64,000 nt of DNA, taken from Halobacillus halophilus DSM 2266. Lineage in GTDB: Bacteria; Bacillota; Bacilli; Bacillales; Halobacillaceae. Positions within the stretch are counted from its first letter, which is position 1. Each line of letters begins with the position of its first letter. The stretch covers positions 868,001 through 932,000 of the forward strand of contig NC_017668.1 in NCBI RefSeq assembly GCF_000284515.1, in the 5' to 3' direction. Below are positions 26,895 through 36,200 of the stretch, one piece after another. The position numbers were made by a program, and so were the translations under genes. Below the pieces are notes generated by a model. It did no database searches. It was not told where the DNA came from and saw only the letters and a list, made by a program, of their open reading frames with translations.

Positions 26895-27374
26895 ATGACG
26901 GTGGTAAAAATTGCGATATGGATCGATGTTCCGATCGAGTTTTGTTTTGACATCGCCAGAAATATCAGCCTCCATCCTCAGTCAGTCCCTCATACAAAAG
27001 AGAAGGCAGTGGCTGGAGTGACGGAAGGATTAATACATGAAGGAGAAACCGTGACGTGGGAAGCCATTCACTTAGGGATCCGGCAGACTTTGACAGCTCG
27101 GATCATTTCCATGAATCCGCCTTATGAGTTCGTGGACCGCATGGAAGAAGGCGCTTTTCAATCCCTTATCCACGTTCACCTTTTTGAGGAACAGAATGGG
27201 GGTACGCTTATGACGGACATCTTACAATTTGAATCTCCATTTGGTCCTGTAGGAAAAGTTTTTAATCGGTTATTTCTAAAAAAATACATGAGGGATTTCC
27301 TCGCTCGCCGGTCAGAAAATCTAAAGCAGATTGCAGAAGATGAATATATGAGTGGAGACAATCCCGACACCTAG
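26895..27374 (+). CDS. SRPBCC family protein (START-like lipid-binding fold)
   Basis: 159 residues with the helix-grip pattern of polyketide cyclase/START-like proteins: WIDVPIEFCFDIARNISLHP near the N-terminus, LTARIISMNPPYEFVDRMEEGAF in the middle and a long C-terminal helix (GKVFNRLFLKKYMRDFLARRSENLKQIAED). Such proteins bind hydrophobic ligands; no ligand can be inferred. ATG 26895 is set by AAAGGAGGG 8 bases upstream. The frame continues upstream into repeat R3, but that extension is not credible as protein. Confidence 0.78.
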   Translation: MTVVKIAIWIDVPIEFCFDIARNISLHPQSVPHTKEKAVAGVTEGLIHEGETVTWEAIHLGIRQTLTARIISMNPPYEFVDRMEEGAFQSLIHVHLFEEQNGGTLMTDILQFESPFGPVGKVFNRLFLKKYMRDFLARRSENLKQIAEDEYMSGDNPDT

Positions 27375-27481
27375 TTCATCAGAAAAACCTGAATTAAATT
27401 AAAAGCTATTTCAGATTCGAAAGAAGGAGAAGTTTTTCTATCGAACGAAAAAAACAGGTAGGAAAATCCTCAACACGCTAG

Positions 27482-27515
27482 GAAAGCCGCTCTTAATTAA
27501 GAGCGGCTTTCTGCA
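27482..27515 (+). terminator. Intrinsic terminator after the SRPBCC gene
   Basis: GAAAGCCGCTCTT / AAGAGCGGCTTTC stem with an AATT loop. Confidence 0.75.
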
Positions 27516-27656
27516 TGTGGTGTTAAGTTAACCCTTCGTCCTGACGTCGAATCATTCTATATCTATTAGTTTATGTGCTCTCTTACTATGAAAAGGCTAA
27601 CAAGCCAAGATTAGCACACCTTCTACTCAAAATCCATAAAGTAAAGTAGACAATTA

Positions 27657-28589
27657 TTACAAATTTTCCAAAGCTTCTACGTGCTCCTTTTTAAAGAAGG
27701 GCGAATCTTCCGGAGGTATAGCCAGACAGCGAACTTCCTTCTCGGTGAAAGGGTGGATAAATGTCAGACGTGCGGCATGAAGAGCCTGAGAAAGTCCATT
27801 TTTTTCTTCTCCTCCGTACAGTTCGTCACCGAGAAGCGGGTGGCCTAAATAGCTCATGTGCACACGAATCTGGTGTGTCCGTCCCGATTGGAGATTAAGT
27901 GTAACCAGCGAAGCCTTTCTTGCTTTATCATATTCAAGCACTTCATAAGTCGTAATAGCCGGCTGACCATTTGGGGAAACACGGCGTCTTACCGGATGAT
28001 GGCGGTCTTTGCCGATAGGCTGATCTATCGTAGCTTTTTTCGGCTTTAACCGGCCATGGGCCCACGCAATATATGTTCTTTTAATATTTCGATCCTGCAG
28101 TTCTTTCCCTAGCATGGCAATAGCCAAATCGTGTTTGGCAAAAAGGATTGCCCCCGATGTGTCCTTGTCAAGCCGGTGCACATACTTTGGGGTGGCTTCA
28201 ATACCGTTCATCTGAAAGTAAAAAGCAACACCATTAACCAGCGTATGATGATCATCCGGTGTGTTGGGATGGGTAAATAATCCAGCAGGTTTATTAACAA
28301 CCAGCAGGTGGTCATCTTCATAGACGACGTCGATGTCCATGTACACAGGTGTGACCTCAAGCTGGCGAGGCTTGAATAATCGAATTCTTAAAAGGTCGTT
28401 TGCCTGTACTCTTGTATCTTTCCAGTTCGCGGTTTCATTATTTAACGTCAATTCTTTGTTGGAGCGGAATTCGTGGACCAGCTTTCTCGGCACAAACCAT
28501 TCTTTTTTCATGACCCGTTCAATGGTATACCCGTTCCATTTCTCTGGTATAGTAACCTCCAGCCATTCTCCAATTCTTTTCGTTTTCAT
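27657..28589 (-). CDS. RluA family pseudouridine synthase (YhcT/YjbO type)
   Basis: Converts uridine to pseudouridine in RNA, probably rRNA. 310 residues: an S4-like N-terminal region (about 15-80) and the RluA catalytic domain with HRLDKDTSGAILFAK (catalytic Asp, about residue 139), followed by YIAWAHGRL, LQSGRTHQIRVHM and PLLGDELYGG. ATG 28589 is favoured by TTAGGTG 7 bases upstream; an ATG 18 bases earlier is possible. The target uridine is unknown. It is divergent from typA. Confidence 0.88.
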   Translation of the reverse strand: MKTKRIGEWLEVTIPEKWNGYTIERVMKKEWFVPRKLVHEFRSNKELTLNNETANWKDTRVQANDLLRIRLFKPRQLEVTPVYMDIDVVYEDDHLLVVNKPAGLFTHPNTPDDHHTLVNGVAFYFQMNGIEATPKYVHRLDKDTSGAILFAKHDLAIAMLGKELQDRNIKRTYIAWAHGRLKPKKATIDQPIGKDRHHPVRRRVSPNGQPAITTYEVLEYDKARKASLVTLNLQSGRTHQIRVHMSYLGHPLLGDELYGGEEKNGLSQALHAARLTFIHPFTEKEVRCLAIPPEDSPFFKKEHVEALENL

Positions 28590-28827
28590 ATACACACCTA
28601 ACTTCATTAATTGATATCGTGCGGCATTCTCGTTATTTTACCCGGGATGTTCTTCTTCACGCAATGGCTATTTTACCCAATGCATTCTTTTTTGTTAAGT
28701 TTATAAGAGAGGAAAAGTGGTTATTATGACGATTATGTAAAGAATTGTGGACTGGTATCGACATCTGCATAACTATGTTATAATAGATGGGTTGAATAAT
28801 TAGTGAAACGAAAGAGGTGTGTGCTTC

Positions 28828-30669
28828 ATGCAACACAGAAATGATATTCGCAATATAGCGATCATCGCTCACGTTGACCACGGGAAAACCACATTGGTTG
28901 ACCAAATGCTTCATTACTCTGGAACATTCCGTGATAATGAGCACGTTGACGAGCGTGCGATGGACTCAAACGATTTAGAGAAAGAACGCGGAATTACGAT
29001 TTTGGCGAAAAATACCGCGATCAACTATAATGATGCACGGATCAACATTCTTGATACACCAGGTCACGCCGATTTTGGTGGAGAAGTTGAACGTATTCTG
29101 AAAATGGTTGATGGCGTACTTCTAGTGGTTGATGCTTATGAAGGCTGTATGCCACAAACACGTTTCGTGCTTAAAAAAGCACTGGAACAAAAGTTAACAC
29201 CCGTAGTTGTATTGAACAAAATTGACCGTCCGAATGCCCGTCCCGGTGAAGTAATTGATGAAGTCCTTGATCTGTTCATCGAGCTTGGTGCGGATGATGA
29301 ACAGCTTGAATTCCCTGTTGTATATGCATCTGCTCTAAACGGCACTTCAGGCGATGAGCCGGAAGAACAGAACGATACGATGGATCCGATTTTCAAATTA
29401 ATCATGAACAATATCCCGGCTCCTTTAGATACGAAAGAAGAGCCATTGCAGTTCCAGGTAACGCTTTTGGATTACAACGATTATCTTGGACGTATTGGTG
29501 TAGGCCGCGTCTTTAGAGGCAGTATCAAAGTGGGACAGCAAGTCTCTCTTATGAAGAAGGACGGATCAGTGAAAAACTTCAGAGTGTCCAAACTCTTTGG
29601 TTTCATTGGTCTAAAACGTATAGAAATCCAAGAAGCTAAAGCAGGAGATATTATTGCTCTTGCAGGACTTGAAGACATTAACGTAGGAGAAACCGTCTGC
29701 CCTCCTGATAATCAGGAAGCAATGGAAATTCCTCGTATTGATGAGCCGACGCTTCAAATGACGTTCGTTGTTAATAACAGCCCATTTGCTGGACGTGAAG
29801 GTAAATATGTAACTTCCCGTCAGATCGAAGAGCGTCTATTGACTCAATTAGAGACGGATGTCAGTCTTCGTGTTGAACCTACGGATTCTCCAGATGCCTT
29901 TACGGTATCCGGCCGTGGTGAGCTTCACCTGTCCATTCTAGTAGAGAACATGCGTCGTGAAGGTTTTGAACTTCAATTATCCAAGCCGAAAGTTATCTTG
30001 AAAGAGATTGACGGCCAGGTTTGTGAGCCGGTTGAACGCGTTCAAATCGACACGCCTGAAGAATATCAGGGCGGTGTTATGGAATCTATCGGTTACCGTA
30101 AAGGTGAAATGCAGGATATGGTCAACGACGGCAATGGTCAAGTTCGTCTTGAATTCCTTGTACCATCTCGCGGATTGATTGGATATTCCACTGAATTTAT
30201 GACTCAGACGCGCGGTTACGGAATTTTGAACCATACGTTTGATGGCTACGCTCCATTAACTAAAGGTCAAGTCGGCGGTCGCCGTGAAGGTGTGCTTGTT
30301 TCCCTTGATAAAGGAAAAGCTTCCACTTACGGCATCATGAACCTTGAGGACCGGGGAACTATTTTCGTAGAACCGGGTACTGAAGTTTATGAAGGAATGA
30401 TTGTAGGAGAGCACAACCGCGAAAACGACCTTACCGTTAATATAACTAAAGAAAAACATTTAACGAACGTGCGTTCCGCTAACAAAGACACGACAAATAC
30501 CATCAAGAAAACTCGTAAAATGACGCTTGAAGAAGCGATTGAGTATCTGGATGACGATGAGTATTGCGAAGTAACACCTGAAAACGTACGTCTTCGTAAG
30601 AAATACTTGAACAAAAACGAACGTGAAAAAATGGCGAAGCAGAAAAAACTGCAAAACGCTGATATTTAA
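28828..30669 (+). CDS. typA: Translational GTPase TypA/BipA
   Basis: Ribosome-associated GTPase involved in stress adaptation and 50S assembly. 613 residues, same length as B. subtilis BipA. G-domain motifs: AHVDHGKTTL (residues 13-22), switch I RGITILAKNT, DTPGHADFGG and NKIDRPNARP. Then come domain II (about 205-290), the two EF-G-like domains and the BipA-specific C-terminal domain with RGLIGYSTEFMTQTRGYGI. GAGGTG lies upstream of ATG 28828. TATAAT at 28779-28784 is a likely -10 hexamer with a weak -35. Confidence 0.95.
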   Translation: MQHRNDIRNIAIIAHVDHGKTTLVDQMLHYSGTFRDNEHVDERAMDSNDLEKERGITILAKNTAINYNDARINILDTPGHADFGGEVERILKMVDGVLLVVDAYEGCMPQTRFVLKKALEQKLTPVVVLNKIDRPNARPGEVIDEVLDLFIELGADDEQLEFPVVYASALNGTSGDEPEEQNDTMDPIFKLIMNNIPAPLDTKEEPLQFQVTLLDYNDYLGRIGVGRVFRGSIKVGQQVSLMKKDGSVKNFRVSKLFGFIGLKRIEIQEAKAGDIIALAGLEDINVGETVCPPDNQEAMEIPRIDEPTLQMTFVVNNSPFAGREGKYVTSRQIEERLLTQLETDVSLRVEPTDSPDAFTVSGRGELHLSILVENMRREGFELQLSKPKVILKEIDGQVCEPVERVQIDTPEEYQGGVMESIGYRKGEMQDMVNDGNGQVRLEFLVPSRGLIGYSTEFMTQTRGYGILNHTFDGYAPLTKGQVGGRREGVLVSLDKGKASTYGIMNLEDRGTIFVEPGTEVYEGMIVGEHNRENDLTVNITKEKHLTNVRSANKDTTNTIKKTRKMTLEEAIEYLDDDEYCEVTPENVRLRKKYLNKNEREKMAKQKKLQNADI

Positions 30670-30673
30670 TAAC

Positions 30674-30717
30674 AAAAAGGCCTGAACCTCTTTATTAGAG
30701 GCTCAGGCCTTTTTTTA
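30674..30717. terminator. Bidirectional terminator after typA
   Basis: GCCTGAACCTC / GAGGCTCAGGC stem with one mismatch, flanked by AAAAA and TTTTTTT, between convergent typA and the lipoprotein gene. Confidence 0.85.
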
Positions 30718-31509
30718 CTCTGTAACTTCAACTGTCTCTTCCTGGTGGCCGTGAATATCCTGATCCGGTTTTTCATAATGGATGGTAATGGTATAGTCAC
30801 CAGCAGCAGGGAAAGAGTGAGCGGCTGTGTATTCTCCAGGTTCTTGCTCTTTGGCATCCACATAAATATGCTTATCCAATTGCTCGGAATTGATTTCAAA
30901 ACGCACCAGACCATCTTCAAATGGCTGTTCCATCTGATTGATGTGGGTGGTTAGCTGCACTTCCTCTCCAGCTTTAAAGCCTTCTTCCTTCATAAAATGA
31001 ACCATGAATTTCTCTTTCATTTCGTCGTGACCTTGTGAATCCTCGTGACTGTGTGAGGTGCTATCATCAGAAGTAGCTGACTGTTCTTCTCCAACTTTTA
31101 CTTCAACCTGAGGCATCGTATGCAGATCTCCTACTTGTGTATGCGCAATAACTTGATAGGTACCTGAAGAATCGAAAGTATATTCGATCGTATAGATTCC
31201 GTCACCTGTATGCTCTGCCTCAATGGTTTTGGAACTTTCCTGACCTTGTGAATTGTTCCAAATTTCAAAATCTACATAATCAGCGTCTTCTACAGGTTCA
31301 CTTCCCTGTGTGACGACTGCTTCAATGTTTGTTTTCTCTTTTACGGGAAGTGGCTGCTCTCCAAACTTTACCTCTACTTCAGGAATTTCAGCTACTTGAT
31401 CCTCCGAAGAGCTTGTTTCGTTATTCTGCTGGCTTTGTTCATTCGTTCCGCAAGCAGCTAATAGTAAAATAAATATAAATACGAGTAAACTCCATAGAAA
31501 TCGATTCAT
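30715..31509 (-). CDS. Lipoprotein with two FixH/YtkA-like domains
   Basis: 264-residue exported lipoprotein: hydrophobic signal (5-18) and lipobox LAACG (Cys 20). Two similar beta-sandwich domains follow, one at about 48-145 (VEVKFGEQPLPVKEKTNIEA) and one at about 165-264 (FMVHFMKEEGFKAGEEVQLT). A His-rich linker (HSHEDSQGHDEMKEK) lies between them. The pattern fits FixH/YtkA-like domains, often in copper or redox proteins (family knowledge). The His-rich linker could bind metal, but this is inference. AAGGAG precedes the ATG. Confidence 0.72.
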   Translation of the reverse strand: MNRFLWSLLVFIFILLLAACGTNEQSQQNNETSSSEDQVAEIPEVEVKFGEQPLPVKEKTNIEAVVTQGSEPVEDADYVDFEIWNNSQGQESSKTIEAEHTGDGIYTIEYTFDSSGTYQVIAHTQVGDLHTMPQVEVKVGEEQSATSDDSTSHSHEDSQGHDEMKEKFMVHFMKEEGFKAGEEVQLTTHINQMEQPFEDGLVRFEINSEQLDKHIYVDAKEQEPGEYTAAHSFPAAGDYTITIHYEKPDQDIHGHQEETVEVTE

Positions 31510-31635
31510 GATCAGACTCCTTTCCGTAGTTTCTGTCTTTCATCATAACATTTCTATCTTAAACCAAAATGTGCGTTTTTAGACATTCCTGTGACATAAG
31601 GAATTACCTGCACATCTTATGGTCAGACAACAAGA

Positions 31636-31672
31636 AAAAAAGGCTGCACTCTTATAGAGCCAACCTTCCTTT
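31636..31672 (-). terminator. Probable terminator of bshB2
   Basis: On the minus strand an imperfect hairpin (AAGGTTGGCTCT / AGTGCAGCCTT) is followed by a run of seven U. Confidence 0.6.
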
Positions 31673-31676
31673 TCTT

Positions 31677-32366
31677 TTATCTCCCGGGGTCTATGGACCA
31701 ATCTTTATACGTATAAAAACGTTCATTAGTGACCCACTTCATAGCTTCAGGATCTTTGATTTTAATGCCTTCTTCTAGCATCTCAAGCATCCGTGCAGTT
31801 TGAGAGATATGGGCACGCATTGCGTTCAGCTTTTCTGTTTGTACGGATTGAATATCGTTCACTACATCCGGCTCTCCTAACTTTTCTTCCGTGTCGTTAG
31901 CGAAAGCAATCGCATGAAATTTTGGCCGTTCGTCCGGTTCCATCTCACGAAGAGCTCGGACTACTGCTCGTGCCGTGGCTTCATGATCGGGATGAACGGC
32001 AAAACCGGGGTAGAAACTGATAACTAAAGAAGGCTCCAGCTCATCAATTAAATCTCGTACCATTTGCTTCATTTGTTGATCATCTTCGAACTCGAGTGTT
32101 TTATCCCGAAGCCCCATCATACGGAGGTCTTCAATTCCCATTGCTTCTGCCGCTTTTTTTAATTCTTTACGGCGGATATCGGGGAGTGATTCCCGTGTCG
32201 CGAATTGGGGATTTCCGAGATTTCTGCCCATTTCACCGAGTGTAAGGCACGCATAAGTTAAGGGAGTTCCTTGTTTTATATATGATGTAATGGTTCCTGA
32301 CACACCGAAAGCTTCATCGTCGGGGTGCGGAAAAATAACGAGAACGTGTCGTTCTTGTTCAATCAT
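31677..32366 (-). CDS. bshB2: Bacillithiol biosynthesis deacetylase BshB2
   Basis: Zinc-dependent GlcNAc-malate deacetylase of bacillithiol synthesis. 229 residues, LmbE/PIG-L fold: the zinc motif PHPDDEAFG near residues 12-20, GEMGRNLGNPQFATRE, the ISFYPGFAVHPDHEATARAV block with the third metal His, and a C-terminal EGIKIKDPEAMKWVTNERFY typical of the YojG/BshB2 group. ATG 32366 has AAAGGAG 8 bases upstream; a GTG 9 bases earlier is in frame but sits on that site. Bacillithiol supports placement in the Bacillaceae. Confidence 0.88.
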   Translation of the reverse strand: MIEQERHVLVIFPHPDDEAFGVSGTITSYIKQGTPLTYACLTLGEMGRNLGNPQFATRESLPDIRRKELKKAAEAMGIEDLRMMGLRDKTLEFEDDQQMKQMVRDLIDELEPSLVISFYPGFAVHPDHEATARAVVRALREMEPDERPKFHAIAFANDTEEKLGEPDVVNDIQSVQTEKLNAMRAHISQTARMLEMLEEGIKIKDPEAMKWVTNERFYTYKDWSIDPGR

Positions 32367-32515
32367 CTGATTCACTCCTTTTGCAGGCTTTCTATTTTAA
32401 CATTATCACGTAATTTCTTGTAATTTTAAAGCTATTTGTTTTTGAAGTTTTTTATGAAATGGTCGTTAGGGCCTTCTCTACATGAGAGAGCCAGTTCATA
32501 TTTACCAGATAATAA

Positions 32516-32551
32516 AGGAAAAACCCCCTGGCCAATGGCCAGAGGGCTTGA
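32516..32551 (-). terminator. Terminator of the YczE-family gene
   Basis: On the minus strand CCCTCTGGCCA / TGGCCAGGGGG is followed by TTTTTCC. Confidence 0.8.
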
Positions 32552-32554
32552 AAT

Positions 32555-33193
32555 TTATAATACGGGAGTAAGCCGTTCGCGGTAGTTAGGGTGGTATAGA
32601 TAATATAATGGATAACCATACGTGTAAAAGTACTGAATCATGATACCGGCAAAAGCCACACCAGCTGCGGTTCCTAGTCCGACTGGCCCGCCGACAAAGA
32701 AAGCGGCGGTAGAGGTTGTAAGAGCTATAGCCGTTTGACTCACCCGTAAGCTCAGATTAAATCTCTTGGCGACCACCAAAAATAGTTGATCCACAGGAGC
32801 CCGCGGCAGCTGAGGTAAAATATAAATCGACACACCCAGCGCACTGAAGGTAACACCTATCAGCAATAACGCTAGCTGAACGAGAAATGGAGCAGACGCC
32901 ATCGTCATATTTTTAAATACAATTTCTACCCAAAAATCAAGTATAAGACTTTCTAAAACGAGCGGGAGCAGAGCTCTTACTTCTGGCTTTTGCTTCATAA
33001 GCCAGCCATTAACAAAAATAAAAATCAATTGAAAAATGGCGTACCAGATTCCGACAGTAAAACCAAGCCGATCAGATAATCCTACAAATAACGCGGTCCA
33101 GAATCCTGCACCTAATGTGGCTTTTATCAAAAGGGCTACACCAAAAAAGTTAACAAACATGCCAAGAATATAAATAGACATACGGTATAGCAT
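32555..33193 (-). CDS. YczE/YyaS family membrane protein
   Basis: 212 residues with about five or six membrane helices. Family features: GMFVNFFGVALLIKATLGAGFWTA near the N-terminus, LGVSIYILPQLPRAPVDQLF in the middle and VGLGTAAGVAFAGIMIQYF near the end. Function unknown; B. subtilis YczE influences surfactin and bacillaene production, but that cannot be transferred. GAGGAT lies 8 bases before the ATG. It is divergent from the Bcr/CflA pump. Confidence 0.8.
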   Translation of the reverse strand: MLYRMSIYILGMFVNFFGVALLIKATLGAGFWTALFVGLSDRLGFTVGIWYAIFQLIFIFVNGWLMKQKPEVRALLPLVLESLILDFWVEIVFKNMTMASAPFLVQLALLLIGVTFSALGVSIYILPQLPRAPVDQLFLVVAKRFNLSLRVSQTAIALTTSTAAFFVGGPVGLGTAAGVAFAGIMIQYFYTYGYPLYYLYHPNYRERLTPVL

Positions 33194-33482
33194 TGTGAAT
33201 CCTCATCTTTCTCATAAGTTGAAACTTAAAGCCTTTGCTTTTTTCCTTCGGCTATTCTAATAGCGGTGCCCCCCGCCGTCAATAGAGGAAGTTATATGGA
33301 TTATTTTTACTAGTTTGCTGTGTAGTTCAGGGGAATAGGGGCAGGACTCGAAGTTTTTCAATCATAAAAGTGGATTTATTGTTTAAAGAAAGATAAAATC
33401 GTAGTTTAATAGCTTCTTACAGCGGGGGATATACAGCAGTGGGAAATAAACGAATGGTTTCGTAAAGAAAGGTATGAGATTA

Positions 33483-34691
33483 ATGCTACATAATCCAACA
33501 GGAAAAGAGCGTCTGGGTCTGGCTTTACTTCTAGGTATGCTCGGAATTTTAGGCCCGCTGAATATAGATATGTATTTACCAAGCTTCCCGGGAATTGCTT
33601 CGGATTTAAATGCTTCTGCATCACTCGTACAGTTGAGTTTGACGGCTTGTTTAATCGGACTTGCGATCGGACAGATTGTGGTAGGGCCGATTAGTGATGC
33701 CCAGGGCAGGAGGAAGCCTTTGCTTCTGTTCATATTTTTATTTGCGGTTGCTTCCCTGCTTTGCGCGCTCGCTCCTAATATCTACATATTAATAATAGCG
33801 CGTTTTATTCAAGGGTTTACAGCTTCAGCAGGTATTGTCCTATCCCGCGCGGTTGTGCGTGATGTTTTCGATGGAAGAGAGCTTACAAAGTTCTTTGCTC
33901 TGTTAATGGTCATTAATGCAACAGCGCCGATGATTGCACCTATGACAGGGGGAGCTATTTTGCTATTGCCATTTGCAACATGGCATACGATTTTTTATTT
34001 CCTCTGCCTGCTAGGTTTGATCATTGTATCGACGATTGCCCTGAAGTTAAAAGAAACCCTTCCGCCTGAAAAGAGAATTCCAAGTTCAATTCGGGAGTCC
34101 ATAAAAACGATTGGGAGGCTCTTAAAGGATCGTTCCTTTATTGGTTATGCGTTAACGATCGGATTTGTACACGGGGGCAGCTTTGCGTACGTGTCGGGGA
34201 CTCCGTTTGTGTATCAGGGTATTTACGGCGTGTCTCCACAGGTTTTCAGTGTTTTGTTCGGCATCAATGGTCTGGCGATTATTACGGGCAGCTTTCTTAT
34301 TGGCCGCCTGGGCGGCATAATTCATGAGAGAAGCCTGCTTCGAGCAGCAGTCATTACGGCTGTGAGTGCTACCTCATTTCTTTTAATTATGACGATTATT
34401 GAAGGACCGCTGGCTTCGCTTGTTATCCCTATTTTTATATACATGACGGCTATGGGAATGGTTTTAACCAGTACCTTTACGCTTGCCATGGAACATCAGG
34501 GGCATCGGGCAGGAAGTGCCAGTGCTGTTTTAGGGATGCTGCCTCTATTGTTTGGATCGATGGTTTCTCCGCTTGTCGGTCTGGATGAAAGCACCGCTGT
34601 TCCAATGGGAGCCACGTTATTTATTACCGCCTCCATTGGTTCGATTGCTTTCTTTACGCTAACGAGCAAAAATCAAGCCGCACAAGTATAA
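33483..34691 (+). CDS. Bcr/CflA family multidrug efflux MFS transporter
   Basis: Proton-driven drug exporter with twelve membrane helices, 402 residues. Motifs: GPLNIDMYLPSFPGIASDL in helix 1 (family signature), the MFS loop 2-3 motif GPISDAQGRRKPLL, and RFIQGFTASAGIVLSRAVVRD after helix 4. ATG 33483 is preferred (AAAGG 10 bases upstream) to ATG 33474, which is one base from the same site. The substrate is unknown. A clear terminator follows, and the TnpB element begins just beyond it. Confidence 0.85.
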   Translation: MLHNPTGKERLGLALLLGMLGILGPLNIDMYLPSFPGIASDLNASASLVQLSLTACLIGLAIGQIVVGPISDAQGRRKPLLLFIFLFAVASLLCALAPNIYILIIARFIQGFTASAGIVLSRAVVRDVFDGRELTKFFALLMVINATAPMIAPMTGGAILLLPFATWHTIFYFLCLLGLIIVSTIALKLKETLPPEKRIPSSIRESIKTIGRLLKDRSFIGYALTIGFVHGGSFAYVSGTPFVYQGIYGVSPQVFSVLFGINGLAIITGSFLIGRLGGIIHERSLLRAAVITAVSATSFLLIMTIIEGPLASLVIPIFIYMTAMGMVLTSTFTLAMEHQGHRAGSASAVLGMLPLLFGSMVSPLVGLDESTAVPMGATLFITASIGSIAFFTLTSKNQAAQV

Positions 34692-34694
34692 ATG

Positions 34695-34732
34695 AAAGAT
34701 CCAGACGATTTGCGCGTGTCTGGGTCTTTTTA
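34695..34732 (+). terminator. Intrinsic terminator of the Bcr/CflA gene
   Basis: AAAGATCCAGAC / GTCTGGGTCTTTT stem with a 10-nt loop and T-rich tail. Confidence 0.8.
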
Positions 34733-34892
34733 GCATTTATCGGCAGAAGCCTCCCTCTTCAAGCACTGTGTCGAAGACCAGTGGTAAGGGAGAGATGCAT
34801 GCCTTCGCCTTCAGGCGAAGGTTTTCGTTTTCTATTTTTACGGTCGTATGGTATTCTAAAATGAGAACATAAGTTCCTGTACGGAGGTGAAA

Positions 34893-36017
34893 ATGGTGAC
34901 GCACAAAGCTTATAATTTTCGCATTTATCCTAGTAAAGAACAAACAACGTTAATTGCTAAATCCATCGGATGTTCACGTTTTGTGTTTAATCATTTCCTC
35001 TCCAAGTGGAACAATGCTTACAAACTTTCTGGTAAAGGTTTGTCTTATGCAAAATGCAATAAACAACTGACACAAATCAAACAAGATTTCCAATGGTTAA
35101 AAGAAGTTGATAGTACAGCTCTGCAAAATTCGCTGAGGGATCTTGCAGATTCTTTCGATCGCTTTTTTAAGAAACTTAACAATAGACCAAAATTCAAGTC
35201 TAAAAAGAATAGAAAGCAATCTTATACCGCTCAATACAACAAAGACAATATCAGAATCGACGGTAATAAAGTGAAGCTACCAAAGGTAGGCTGGGTGTTG
35301 TGTGCTAAGAGTCGTGAAGTAGAAGGGCGTATTTTAAGCGCAACTGTTAGGCGGAATCCTTCAGGTAAACATTTTGTTTCTATTCTTGTTGATACAAAAG
35401 TCGAGAGACTTCCTAAAACCAACTCCTCTGTAGGCATTGATCTCGGATTGAAAGACTTCGCTGTTCTCTCGAATGGCACCACCTATGAAAACCCACGATA
35501 CCTACGTAAGACCGAAAAGAAACTAGCAAAAGCTCAACGTATCCTTTCCCGAAGGGTAAAGGGATCTTCGAATTGGCATAAGCAACGTATTAAAGTAGCT
35601 AGACTCCACGAAAAGATTGCAAACTCTCGCAAAGATCATCTGCATAAGATTTCTACCGAAATCATCAAAAACCACGATGTGGTCGGGGTAGAAAATCTCC
35701 AAATTTCCAATATGCTCAAGAACCGAAAACTATCCAAATCGATTAGTGATGCGAGCTGGTCGATGTTCACGTCTATGCTCAAATACAAAGCAAAGTGGTA
35801 CGGAAAACAATTAATACCCGTATCAAAAATTTTTGCGAGTTCGCAACTGTGTTCCTATTGTGGATACCAAAACGATGAGGTGAAGAATCTCGCTGTTCGA
35901 ACGTGGAACTGCCCAAATTGTGGAAGCCACCACGACCGCGATCTAAATGCGAGCTTCAATATATTGAAGGAGATTCAAAGGATCCTTCCAACCGTCGGTG
36001 CGACGGGGCTAGCCTAA
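34893..36017 (+). CDS. tnpB: IS605-family RNA-guided endonuclease TnpB
   Basis: RNA-guided nuclease of 374 residues, ancestral to Cas12. The N-terminal helix-turn-helix and wedge region begins [12 protein letters not shown]. RuvC motifs are intact: Asp in [16 protein letters not shown] (about 182), Glu in [13 protein letters not shown] (about 265) and Asp in [13 protein letters not shown] (about 348). A zinc finger CSYCGYQ...[11 protein letters not shown] lies between the last two. The length is typical, with no frameshift. ATG 34893 has GGAGG 5 bases upstream; GTG 34896 is an alternative. It would use an RNA from the element's right end. Confidence 0.9.
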   Translation: MVTHKAYNFRIYPSKEQTTLIAKSIGCSRFVFNHFLSKWNNAYKLSGKGLSYAKCNKQLTQIKQDFQWLKEVDSTALQNSLRDLADSFDRFFKKLNNRPKFKSKKNRKQSYTAQYNKDNIRIDGNKVKLPKVGWVLCAKSREVEGRILSATVRRNPSGKHFVSILVDTKVERLPKTNSSVGIDLGLKDFAVLSNGTTYENPRYLRKTEKKLAKAQRILSRRVKGSSNWHKQRIKVARLHEKIANSRKDHLHKISTEIIKNHDVVGVENLQISNMLKNRKLSKSISDASWSMFTSMLKYKAKWYGKQLIPVSKIFASSQLCSYCGYQNDEVKNLAVRTWNCPNCGSHHDRDLNASFNILKEIQRILPTVGATGLA

Positions 36018-36100
36018 TCATTTGAACGAACCGTTAGGTTTGTGCTCTTAGGAATCCCCCAACTTCAAGGAGCGTCAGCGAGTAAGTGGGGGTAGTTCAA
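36018..36100 (+). ncRNA. Right-end (omega/re) RNA scaffold region for TnpB
   Basis: In this family the guide RNA is made from the 3' end of tnpB and the right end (established knowledge). Here AACC / GGTT and CCCCCAACTT / AAGTGGGGG stems lead to GTTCAA. If the boundary is right, the guide begins at 36101 (TTTGAGACAAGGCAAATTAT). The 5' limit of the RNA is unknown and probably lies within tnpB. Confidence 0.5.
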
Positions 36101-36200
36101 TTTGAGACAAGGCAAATTATAAAATATCTCGTGCTTTTTTTGTTAAAATAAACGAATGGGCTAAATAATAAACAAATGATCATATAAGGAGAGTTTAACG

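Larger units (their letters stand above)
34737..36100 (+). mobile_element. IS605-type element carrying tnpB only
   Basis: Autonomy-lacking IS200/IS605-group element: no TnpA (Y1) transposase gene is present, only tnpB. The left end contains a subterminal hairpin CCTTCGCC / GGCGAAGG (34802-34821) and a weaker stem upstream (CTCCCT / AGGGAG). The right end contains CCCCCAACTT / AAGTGGGGG and finishes in GTTCAA near 36100. Boundaries are inferred; the left one is uncertain by about 10 bases, with TTTAT at 34736-34740 as a possible TAM/target site. It lies between the pump terminator and a lipocalin-like gene, in intergenic DNA. Confidence 0.7.
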
